Shown here: piece by piece, positions 18,231 through 29,800 of the stretch
Layout of the letters: each line of letters begins with the position of its first letter
Position numbering within the stretch: the stretch's first letter is position 1
Source: Asterochloris sp. CNOR1
Lineage: Eukaryota > Chlorophyta > Trebouxiophyceae > Trebouxiales > Trebouxiaceae
DNA length: 64,000 nucleotides
NCBI GenBank assembly: GCA_963969365.1
Contig: OZ017760.1
Coordinates: 1,054,001-1,118,000, forward strand
Direction of reading: 5' to 3'
Translations under genes and position numbers: made by a program
Notes under the pieces: generated by a model
Databases searched by the model: none
Seen by the model: the letters and a program-made list of their open reading frames with translations, nothing else
Told to the model about the DNA's origin: nothing

Positions 18231-19132
18231 TGCATACACACGATGGGATGGAATGTGCAGCAGCTTACCTGTCCTGCTCTGTCACAGCTTCAACAACTGG
18301 TTGGTTGACAGCAATGCAGTCCCAGCCAAGCCTGACTGCCAGCACAAGCAGCTCCTGCTTGAGACTGGCGCTGACCCCTTGAGGGTTGTCAAGGGCACAC
18401 AGGTCTACAAACATCTTTTGTGTGTTTCTGAGCAATCATCACATGCTGACTCAATGAACAGTGAGCTTCTTCAGCCAATAATCTGATCTGATCATGAGAA
18501 TACCCTAGAACTCTAAATGCGACTTTGCCCCTGAGTACCTCCCCTACACACAGCCGGATACTTTGGCTCTGAACATTTCACCAAGGCAGCAATCCTGGCA
18601 CAGTCTTGATCGACAACTTTCACGTAGGTAAGGCCGAGCCCCTGGCGGTTTGCCATTGCTTGTTGGCCTGCATGCCGAGCCTGTATGCCAATGGAACCTC
18701 CTCCTGGGTGCCCCAGACTCAAAAATCTAGCAATAAGCTGCTTTGATGGCCACTTGTCGCGCATGGCACTCTGCTTGCAGCCATCATGTTGAAACAGAGA
18801 GGCATTGAATGCATTTGTGCCACCTTCGTGTGGCACTCGTGCAGCGCTGCCATGTCTTTGCCAGCACGCTGAGTTGGGACCCTGAGGCTGCTTTACGCTG
18901 TGTTTCTGCATGCTTTTGACTCCGTGCAATTATGTCATTGCCGCCAGCTTGCATGGTGGCACATTGGCGACCACCGTACCACCCATTGATGCACTTATTG
19001 CCAAGCTTCATGTGCAGGTTGGCGAGTTCTGCGCAACTGCACCCACACATGACGTGACGTAATGTAATAATCTTGACATCTGCATGCCCCTGCAAAGACG
19101 GGCCTAGGTGGCAAGCTTATGTCGCTGCATGC
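18231..19132. other. Intergenic region between RPP30 and bZIP genes
   Basis: Divergent spacer of about 0.9 kb. It may contain the missing first exon of the RPP30 gene and the bZIP promoter. No convincing coding exon or conserved RNA was recognised. Confidence 0.4.
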
Positions 19133-19156
19133 AGGGCGCACTTGATAGCGACAGGA

Positions 19157-22100
19157 TGCTGGAGCGACGAGATACCATGGCCGCCCTGCAGGGCATCACC
19201 AGCGAAGACCTGCAGGTCTGCCACCCCCTGTTTTGCTGCTGGCTTCCCCTCATCTGTGGAGTACTTTGTCGTGCATGCTGCTGCTTGTGTGTATACAAGA
19301 TGACACGTACTGCTGCTGCAGGCCATCATGAGCGGCTCAAGCGTTGGCGGCTCGCCCCTGGAACCCTCCCCAGAGGTATGTTAGACATCGACCTGGCTGC
19401 CTGAGCTGTCCCTCTCTCACTTTGTGCAAGACCCCTGCTGCGCATGCTGTACGTCTACAGGGGTCTTACCTGACACACACTGCAGCCTACCTGCTCAGCA
19501 CCCCCCCTCGATCTGGCGGAGACCCCACTTTTGCTGCAGGTGCTGGCCAACATGGCGGCAGCACGGGCAGGCTACAAGTCGGTGCAGGATGCCTCAGATG
19601 CTCTGGTGGATGGTCTGTATGCCAGCCTCAACAGTGACCGCGTGCACCACCCCCAGGTGCCCATGGGCCCAGCACTGCCGCCCCCAGGCAGCCATGCCTT
19701 CCAGATGCTGCTGCGGCAGCCCATTCCCATCCCCAAGCTGTTCACTGCCTCGCGGGCACAGCAGCAGCAGCAGGGGCCTGGCTCTCAGGCTCAGGCACAG
19801 ATGCAGCCCCCTCAGCAGGCAGACGCCAGCTCCTCAGGTCAGCCACCCTGAAATTTGCTAAGTGGACAGCTTGTCCTCTGTTGGCTGCTGCTGCCAGCGC
19901 TTTTAGACTGCAAGCTGAAGTGTGCGAGCAAGTCTCACCTGGTGTGTGTGCAGATGTGCTGACCCAGGCTGCCTGGTGCTGCTGCAGGGGCCCATGAGCA
20001 GCAGCAGCAGGCGCAGCCCCAATCCCCGGCTGGAGGCAGCAGGGCCACAGCTAAACGGGCCGCCAACAGCAGCCGGGATGGCCGCGGTGGGGCCCGCAGC
20101 AAGGCGCAGCAGGCCAGCAGCTCTGACAGCGGGGATGCAGATGCAGGGGACCCCCACGACCGTCGCGCTGTGCTCAAGGAGAAGAACAGGCGTGCCCAGA
20201 AGCGCTTCAGGGATCGCCAGCGGGTGAGCATGGTGCTGCTGGTCTTATGAAAGGCTGCATCAGGCAGTTACTGCAGTATATGCCCCTTGGTGTTTGGTGG
20301 CACCTGCACACAGGGTCATCTACAGCTGCAGCTGGCTGGGAAATGGGGCAAGGCATCCTCGGCATCCTCAACAGTGTCAAGGTTGTGGCCCCCTTGCCAA
20401 TCTGCACCAGCTTGCCTATGATGCTACAGGGCTCCCAACTGGGGTGTCATTCTTGCCCAGGCGTCCCAAGTTGCTCAATCAGCTTGCTGCCGTTGTTTGC
20501 ATGCCCTGCTTGCCCGCCTGCACCCAGCTGCTGGAAGGGCTGCCTGAGCTTATGGTTTCTTGAATACTGTGTGCAAGAGCCCAACTTGTTTTGCCTGCTG
20601 ACCACTGTGCAATTCAGGCCCTGCTTGCCTCTTCACCGTCCCAAACAGCGACGCACTGAACAGCAAGCTCGTGCCTGCCTGCAGACCAAACTGGTGGAGA
20701 GCGAAGGGCAGGTGTCCAAGCTGTCATCAGAAGTGGAGGCGCTGCGCAGCGAAAATGCGCGCCTGCAGAACCGCAATGGCATCCTTGAAAAAGTATTGGA
20801 GCTGAAGGAGGGCAAGGAAGGGCAGCCGCGGCAGCCTGCCCCCCAAGCAGGTCAGCCAGCTCTACTGTGCACATGCATTCCTGGCCAGCAAGTCTGTGTG
20901 CAGCACCAGTGATGCCCTTGCACACTGCCTCAGCAGGTGGGCATGCACGCCAATTCTGGGCAGCACCTTGATGGCCTTGTAGCTCCTGTGAAGATGTTCA
21001 GCTGCTCTGTCCAACGCTGACAGCAGATGGGCCTGTCATGGTGCCTGGCCCCCTCCTGGTGCAGGAACAGCTGCATGTAGCTGTCCAGGCCCAGCGCTCC
21101 AGGGTTGCTGTATTAGGGAGTGCCACCTGTCTGCAGGCATCTCAGGGCAGGACAGCATGGAGACCGACCCAGCCGTGCGTGAGGCCATTGCTGCAGCCTT
21201 CAACGTGAAGCAGGAGCTGTACTTCACTGTGCGGGAGGGGCACAGCATGACAATGTCGGTAGAGGCAGTTCGCAGGATGCCCCAGAAAGAGATAGCTGGC
21301 CTCTGGCGCAGTTATGTGGAAGCCCTGGCGCGGTGTATGGTCAGTAGCTGCATGCATATGGCCTGAAGAAGCTGGCCTGGCACTCACTCTGTTGCCGGCA
21401 CGAGGCACCAGCAACCAAGGCACCAGGAAATTGTTGCAGCTTTCAGAGTCTGCTGCCTTTGCCATCATGGCTCCTATCAACTTGCCAACCTCTTGCAGGA
21501 GGCTCATCTGCACAGACATGAGTCACTGCTGATGCCACCTGTCGGCTGTGCAGGCAGATGGCGGTGTCACCTGACCTAGCTGCATGAGCCATGCTCTCAG
21601 TGTCTCTGTGCAGCCTGCCGCTGCAACAACTTCTCCCCCTTGAAGGCTTGATGTCACCTGCTGCAGGTGCAGGCAGATGGGGATGCCACCTGTCCAGCAG
21701 GGCAGCGCTTGGGGCAGCTGGTGCAGGAAGCTGTGGCTCTACAGGCGTGCATGGCCATGATGAATCCCAAGGGGGCGCTGACCTGGCAGAGCCGCAAGAT
21801 GGACAGCACAAGGGGGGACAGCACAGACGACCCCCCTGCAAACCTGTGGAGCAAGATCATGGTAAGTACTCAGGCTGTGGCTGGGCATCTCCGATGCTTG
21901 CTGAGTTCCGCATGCCGTGCAGCGGCTGCTGTGTGTAGGCACCGCGTCTTGCCATGGTGTCCTGCTTGTTAGCATCTGCCGGCCATGCAGCTCATGCCTG
22001 GAGACTGACTGCTGCAAGAAAGTCAAGCCCTAAAGGAGCCTGTTTGCTGAACGTCATGCAGACCTGGATGACTATATGCCTCCCAATACCTGGTCAACTA

Positions 22101-23394
22101 TGCCCTGCTCTACAAGGCGTCACACTCTGTTCGCAGTCTCAGATTGATTCTGACTGCCTGCAGCGGGACCTCAATTTGTCCAAGCAGCAGCGGGCAGACC
22201 TGAATGCTGCCCGGCGGGAGTACCTGGCTGAGCTGGGGACCAACATCAAGGAGCGGCAGGAGGTGCTGGACATCCTGCATGAGTGCCTGCCTTCTGGCAG
22301 CGGGGGCAAGCAGACAGCTGCCAGGTGGGCCCCAAGGTGCTTGTCATGGGTGCTGCATAGCTATTCCTGTACCTTGTGCTGCAAGTACCCTGCACGAGTG
22401 CCTGTATCTGGCAAAGCGGGTTAGCAGCCCCTGCCTGTGTGTCAGGTGCCCATCAGATGCCTGCAGGATGTGATGCAACAAATTGTGCATTGCCTTGACA
22501 GCTGGCAGGGCTGCCATCTCCCTTTGCTGAGGCTCAAGGGCAGGCCTTGGCCCTGGGCAACTGCACAACTGTCAGGCAGGCCCAGCGGCTGCCTGACTTC
22601 TGTCCCTGTCACTGCACATGCTGTGTGCACAGTGCAGGGCTGTGGCCACGCTTGAGCCCTGCACTGCAGGCGCAGAGGGCAAGGCCTGGCCGCATCTTGC
22701 ATCGAGCTGAACCATGGATTCAGGCCAGGGATGGGCATCATCATAGATGCAAATGGGCTGAGCATCGGTTTATTACATCGTGCTGTGCTGAGCTGAAATG
22801 CTGGCGCTGCAGGTATCTGCAGTCCCTGGATGCTATGGGCCGCCTGCATGAAAACATGCGCGAGCAGCACAGCTTCCTAATGCGCTTCATATGGACAGCC
22901 GCCCGCAGCATCATGTCCGACTTCCAGGGAGCCACCTGCATCGTGCAGAGCCACCCCTGGTGTCCCGACATGCTCAACATCGTCAATGCAATGGCAGAAC
23001 AAGATGGGGAGCTGGCTGCAGGTCAGCACATCGCAGAGCTTGCCCATTGTGTGTATATGGGTTGATGTGGTCTGTTGCATTGCAGCTGAGTTGCACTGTC
23101 AATGGCTGAGCAGGATGAGGAGCTGTATGTGGGCCATTTGATGTGTTTTCTTTGCGTGTGGCTTTGTGCTTGTCCTCACAAAGCTACATGCACAGTACAG
23201 GGTTGTGGGTAGCTGACAGGGCAGGATGAAAGCTGGTGCAGCATGCAGGCCACCAAGCGACTGCTTCACATGCACATAATTGGCCCTGGGAGGCAGAGTC
23301 AAACCACCATGCTGCACTGTGCTCTGCAGATGAGCTTGTGGCCATTGCCAACCCCAGGATGGCGCCTCTGAAGGCTGAGGCCATGGAGACATGA
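19157..23394 (+). CDS. bZIP transcription factor, long C-terminal region
   Basis: Exons: about 19157-19219, 19323-19377, 19540-19836, 19988-20223, 20686-20850, 21138-21339, 21668-21860, 22138-22325, 22813-23021 and 23330-23394 (TGA 23392-23394). The start is the first in-frame ATG of MLERRDTMAALQGITSEDLQ; 19178 is an alternative. Order of parts: Ser/Pro and Gln-rich N-terminus (AQAQMQPPQQADASS), basic region NRRAQKRFRDRQR with the bZIP N-x7-R spacing, and then, across an intron, a leucine-zipper coiled coil (KLVESEGQVSKLSSEVEALR, ENARLQNRNGILEKVLEL). The long C-terminal region includes LWRSYVEALARC, RREYLAELGTNIKERQEVL and MREQHSFLMRFIWTAA; I recognise no named domain there. It is predicted to be a nuclear DNA-binding dimer. 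Targets are unknown. The intron after the basic region separates it from the zipper. Confidence 0.82.
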
Positions 23395-23861
23395 TGACAG
23401 CCAGATCGTCTTGAGAGGGCAAGATAGAACGCACCAAACTTGCCCTATGATGAGCACGCCGCCCGCAAGGATGTGCGACTGGTCATTTTGGCTTGAACTC
23501 AATGCCTGCCTTTGCACAGCACCTCACTGCCCCTTGCATTGCATGCCAAGGCCCTCTCCCCGTCTTGTTGTTCCTGTAGCATATTGCACTATGAAGTATG
23601 CCACCCCCCGTACATGCTTGTCGCTCTTAAGTTGAGGCTTTTGCTTTGAGACACCTTACAAGTCAATGGCAATACGGCGGTCCAGTTCCAAGAGGCCTTG
23701 GCAAGCATGGTACAGATGACGCTTCGACCCCGCAGCAACTCACCCACTCCGGTGCCGGGTCAATGACTGAAGGTCAATGAATCGCGACATGCCCAGGATC
23801 AGCAGGGCAAGGCACAGTAGGCATTACTGCAGGGCTGTCGATCTAACGTTGCTGCAGAATA
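23395..23861. other. Intergenic region between bZIP and TASH3-like genes
   Basis: Holds the 3' UTR of the bZIP gene and the promoter/5' UTR of the next plus-strand gene. No coding exon recognised. Confidence 0.5.
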
Positions 23862-26800
23862 ATGTCGCAGAAGAGGGTCCCCCCCGAGCTTGCTGCTGCG
23901 CTTGCCCAGCAGCAGGGGAGACAGTTGAAACAGCAACCAGGCCCTCCAGTCGAGCCTGTTCAGGCAGTGAGGCAGGCTCCACAGAACCAGATTCCTGCAG
24001 ACCTGGCTGCGGCAATCGCTCAGCAGCAGGGCAAAGCAGTGCCTGCCCCTGAGCCACAGCAGCCGGTAAAGCAGGCCAATCAGATGCCACCCGAGCTTGC
24101 TGCCCGTGTAGCAAAGCAGGGCAAGCCTGCCGTGTCCACCCCTGCGGCACCAATCAGCAATGGGATACCACCAACCCCTGCTGTGACTGATACCAAGGCA
24201 CCAACCCCACAGCGGCCAGCGCCGAAGCCATCAGAGCCCGTCATAGTCCCAGTGCTGAATGCTTACGTGAGGGCGCACCTGCCAAAGGCAGAGGTGAGTC
24301 GTTCAGCTGGTGTGCTGGCAATGCTGGAAGCAGAGCATGCACACTCACAAAGTGCATATGTTGTGCAGACTGGCGTGTACAGTGATGTCACAAGAGCGCT
24401 AGGTGAGCCAGGCTACAAAATACACCAAGCCCCTGCTTTCATGATGTGTTGCTGCTCACTTGCAGTGTGTGCACTGGCTTACTCTGTTGCCCTGCAGGTG
24501 AAGTGCGCATCACAGGGAGCAAGGGGCACAGGCAGCTGCTGGAGGCTGTGCTGCCAAAGCTGTGCCTGTACGAGGTGGTGCCAGCCACGCTGGTGGCACA
24601 GCTGCTGCAGCTCTTGGCGACTACTGATGAAGCGTGAGCAGAGGTCTCACGCATGTGCTGTGCAGCTGCTGCAATTACTGTGCTTGCCAGCAGCATAGCT
24701 GCACTATGGAAACGTGGCGTCATCTGTCCAGGGCACGGACACTTTCTACGCTGCCGGATGCTCCTCAGTCTAGCCTGACCTCTGGCTGCAAAGCAGGACC
24801 TGGCAACTGAGTAGCTGCACAACACCTCTCAATGCCACATGATGCTACGTACTCTGTTCTGCGAATGCCATTCCACGCATTGACTGGCTTGCCTGCAGGA
24901 GGGTGGTTCGCTTTGTCTACTACCTGCTGCAGCTTCTGCTAGGCATTGGCTCTGCTGGCACGCCCTCTCCAGCTGCAGGTAGGTGTCCTCAGTGTGAAAC
25001 ATCATCTCCCTGCCATGTGGCAGCCGCGTTCAATCGTGCCAACAACACCCACCTTGGCCTGTGCATATGTTCAGAGGAGTGAGTCAGTCCTTCCTTCAGC
25101 TGCCCGCCAATGAGGCCAGGGGCTTCGTTTGGCCTGCAATGTCTTGTTCACATAGCAATCTAGATTGCTGTGCTTGCAGGTGACTTGAATGTCAGTGCAG
25201 CGCTGCAGCTGCCAGCTGAGATAGTGGGAAAGGCATGGGCAGATGCTGGGCGGCCCTCAGATGCTGGAAGGCAGCGGCTGGCCATGCGGGCATTGACAGC
25301 AGCTGCCAGGTGACAAGCTAAGTGCATGAGGGGCATCTGTACACAGGAGTCTCTCTGCAGCAGCTCTGTCTGCGCCCTGTCAGCGTCCGGCAGTACAAGC
25401 AGCCCTGGGCCAGTGGCATATGTTGGCAGCATACAGTGGGCTGTCGGGGATGTGCAGTACCTTGTGCAACTTCCTGGCAATCTTCTGTGGCTGGCCCAGG
25501 GCTTGACTTGTGCGCCTGCTGCAGGCTGCTGCAGCTGTGGTGCAATCACTTGACAAGCCTGCCGCCCAGCTGCAGGTCCACAGAATGCATGAAAGCCGAT
25601 CAGTGGCCTGTTGATGCTACTCTGGCAACGTGCAAAGAGCCTGGTGCCCAGCTGCTGATGGCACAATGAACTGCTTGGAGATTCCCTGACAAGCCTGCTG
25701 CCCTGCTGCACAGAGGCACAGACGGCAACATTGCCATTCAAGCAGCTGTTGGGGTTCACATGCAAGCCTGCCCTGTTGCAGGGGCACAGACGGCGAGAAG
25801 GCCGTCCTGCAGGCTGTGGACGCTGCACTGGCTCGGGCGGACCAGGAGGAGCCTGCCTTCATGCCAGAGAAGAAGCGCAAGGGGCAGGTGGCTGGCCAGG
25901 AGGGACCCGAGCTGCAACACAGCGCCTTCGTGGCTGCCCGGGCTGCCATCAAAGGTGAGCAGCTAGTGAACGTGGCGTGTGGCACTGCGCAGCTGATGGC
26001 AGCAGGCAGGTGGCCAGCAAGAGGTACAGCATTGTGTCTTGGGGCAGGCTGCCCTCAAAGAGAGAAGCTGTCAATGCTGGGTCATGAGCATGCACTTTCA
26101 TGGTTGGGAAAAAAGCAAGATACTGGCCCCACTTGGCATTATCTGCTACTGCTGGCACCTTTGGCTTGAGCAAATGCCCTGAGGGTGGGGGCACTGAGCA
26201 TGGACTGTTGCGCCTCTACTGCCCTCAGAGGCAGCGCTCCCTGCTCTTGTACGTTCAGGCGCACTGCACCTGCTGCTTTGCAGACTAAAGTGAGTGAAGC
26301 CACATTGCTGCAGGCCCTGCCGCGACTCAGATTGCAGTCAGGGGCTTTGCGGGCATCACCAGTCCGGACCCGATCGGAGCCAGGCATGCTCTGGCGCTGG
26401 TAGCCGCAGCTGCCAGGAAGGACGCAGCCAAGGTTGTGGCTGAGCAGAAGGAGCTGCCTGCCCTGGTGAATGGAGCCATCTCCCAATACGAGAGCTCAGG
26501 TGCGATGATGCCTTAGGGGTGGCATGCCCCCTGCCAGGTGCAGATCCCACGCTGGCCAGCCCAGCTGTGCCCCAGCCTCCTCTGCGGCATGTCTGGGCCG
26601 GATGCACCATGCCAGGGCTTGCCCAGACCAAAGGCGGCCAGCGGCCCAAGCAGGCCTTCCAAAAGGGCCCCCAGCCCATCCTCTGGCTGCGCAGCAGACA
26701 CAGCTGGCAGCCTTTCTGGCGTTCATCACCATGTAGAGTGGGCCATGCTGGTGCAAGCCTGACGCTGGGCACCCAGCAACCTCTGTGAGTATACCTGCTT

Positions 26801-29800
26801 CCAGTCTGCCTAAGTGGGACCCAATGCAATCTTTCTGAGGCTGCAGGCCTCACACTGAGCAGCCAGCAGCTAAGGAAGGTGTCCACTAGTCGTCCAGCCA
26901 TGCCCTGGCTTGGTGCAAATCTGACCTGCAACACTTACATGTCCCTACAGGCCTTGCCTCAGCTGGGTGCAGGACTGGTGCCGAACAGCCTGCAGCCCCC
27001 AGGTACATGACCCCCACTGCTGGAAGTATTTTGTCTGGGTGCAGGCCGGATCCTGGGCAGCCAGCAGCAAAAGACGGCATATGTCAACGTCCACCCTGTT
27101 GTCAGGCTGATTGTGCCACCCTTCGTCACCTGTGCCTCTTGGGACTGCAGGCCTCACCCTGGGGGCCCAGCAGCCAAAGAAGACGTCCCCAGACAAGGCG
27201 CGCATCATGGGGTCCAATCTGAACTTTGCGGACATGTGGGGGCGCGTGTACCTGGCGCGCCTGTGCTCGGCCCTCATTTTTGCTGAGTGGACCTCCACCC
27301 AGACCTTCGTGGAGGGCCTTGGGGCGCCCTTCCTCAAGATGCTGGCCGCCCTGGCCACCAGGCAAGCGTTCGAAGCATGTGCTGCACCTCTGAGCTGGGG
27401 CCGCTGCAGTCTGCTGCAGCCACCTGCCAGTCAGAGCTGCACCAGCTGCAGCTGGTCACCTGGCCACCAAGCGGAAGCCCGGGCAACAGGCGCTGCAGCG
27501 ACATCTCTGCTGCCATGTGCACCCTTGTTCAATGCAAGTTGGCGCCTGCTTGCTTGACAGCGGGGCTTGCACTGCACTGGTTGCCCTTCCTGTCCTGGAT
27601 GGGAAGGTGCTGAGCTGAGACGCTGATGTCACCTGGTACACCTGCAGATGCTTGCAGGGCTGCCAGGCCTTGTGGGGTGCATTCCCTCCCTGGGCTTGCA
27701 AGCTGACAGCCCTCTTTTTTCTTGCAGGGATGCTGACACCCTGGTTTCCTTGGAGGGCATCAAGGCTCTAGTAGGGCACCACCCCCCTTTGGGGCCTGGG
27801 CTGACAGCACAGAGCACAGCCACCCCACAGGAGGAGCTGATGGGCAATCGCATGTGCATACGGGCATGGAGCATGGTGGTAGCACAGGTGGGTGGCCTCA
27901 GAGCTTCAGCTGGTCAGAGGTACTGGCAGGCTGTGAGGGCAGCAGGCAGCAACAGCAATCGCCTTGTGTGTTTCTTCGGGAGGCGCACGTGCCTCTGTAT
28001 GTTAGCTATGTGGCTGGGGCCCTGGCTGACACACTGCACTGTCTTGGCCAAGGTAAGGAGCCCCAGTCCGGCAGCAGTAAATGAGACCGTCATGTCAGGG
28101 GCTACAGGCTGCATCCAAATACTGCCTTCCATGAGCCACAGGCACATCACAGGTGCACCACATTCTGCGCATGGCAACCACTTGCATCTCAATCAATGCA
28201 GGCATCCACGGAGATCGTGTATGTGCCAGGCGCTCAGCCAGAGGAGGCAGGCACTCTGGCAGGGGCCATTGGAGCCAGGATTAGGGAGGGCCTGGCCAGC
28301 ACATCAGCTGCTCTGGTCTGTGGAGCAGCGCGTGCAGCAGGTCAACCATTTTGCGATGCCAGCGCTGCTTTGCGCTGCGTCCTGGAGGTTGCGCTCTGCA
28401 TGCCACCTGCACCTAAGATTTGTGCCAAGGTCTTGTGATTGTGGTGCTCTTACACATCAACCTCTGCCTGTTGCTTGTGCGCTGAATGTTACAGCTTGCC
28501 AAAACTGCCCCACAGCAGTTCCTGTTGGCCCAGAATTTTGAGGTCTTCATGATGTCCTGCAGCTGCCATTGCTGAGTCCCATGCGAGAGCAGTTGCAGCA
28601 CAGGTTCTGCCACGCAGCCTGAGGGGCCAGGCTGGCCGGCTGCTGCAGATGTTGGAAATGGAGCTGCTGCAGGTGCTCACCTTCTGGCAGCACTCTTGCA
28701 GTTCTTACCAACTTTTGTACTGCCTGAGGCTGCAAAGGCTGCATGCTGGCATGTCTCCACACTGTGCTTAGAGCAAGCTGGGGCCTGGCACTGCACCAGT
28801 GGCCCATCGGGCAACACGCACAAAATGTGCGCCTGCTACATCAGTGTCCAGCAGCTCCCCTGTCAAACTCAATCTCATGCCGCAGACTGCCCTTCACGTC
28901 CTGCAGGTCCTGGAGGGGCCTTACAGCGCCGCAGAGCGCTGTGCCGCCCTGGAGGCACTCTTCTGGCTGCAGGTGAGGCCTGCCCTGCAGGCACATGATC
29001 ATCATCCTGTCTGGCTTGCTGAGTTCGTGCAAATTATCTGCAGTCACGTCTGCAAAAGGACTGCTGGATGCTTTGAGCAGGCATCCCTGAAAACCACTTG
29101 CTCCTTGCAAAGCAACTCCTCATCTGAGAGACAGCGCCAAGTGTACCACTGTCGCCTGCAGGTCAATAGCCCTCAGCCAATGGTCAGCCCCTCAGCACTG
29201 CTGCGGCATGTCAGCAGCACCAGCCAAGGAGCAGCAGCTGCCACCTCACAGGGGCAGCCATGGCCTCAGGACATCATGCAGGCTCTGCTGGCAGTCATCC
29301 TGAAGGCAAGGCCATGACGTTTTAACCCAGTGCCAGTCGGATTGTTGGTTATTCAGGGTGCAAGCAGCGGCCAGCAGGGCTTTCTCTGAGCATGCTGTGC
29401 TCTGTCGAGGAGCACTGCATGCGGGTGATGCTCACTCTAATGCATTGCAGGTCATGAGAGCAGTTCCCAAGGCGTCCAGGGCGCTCTTGGAGAGTGCCAG
29501 CGCTATCATTGCTGCAGCTCCTTCCAGATTCAAGGTGCGTGTCTGTCCGTGTGCAACCTTATCCACAACTTGCTCAGACATTGCTGCGGTCACCAGATTG
29601 GCACTGCATCCACCTGCCAATGCGTCCGGACTCAAGACTTGTGGTTCCACCTGCTTGCACTCGCTGGAAGGCCTCGCCCTTCACGCCACAGTGTTCACAT
29701 CTGGGGCGCTGAGGTTGTGGAAGCCCCTGCTGCAGGGGGACCAATTAGCTGGTACCTGGACGACTGCTCTGCAGCTGGGGCCTTTTGGCCGAGTGGCTGC

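Noticed and set aside
27648-28541. 297-aa open frame as a separate gene
   Set aside because: It mixes exon and intron sequence within the TASH3-like gene, with splice sites inside it and adaptin-like segments in other frames.
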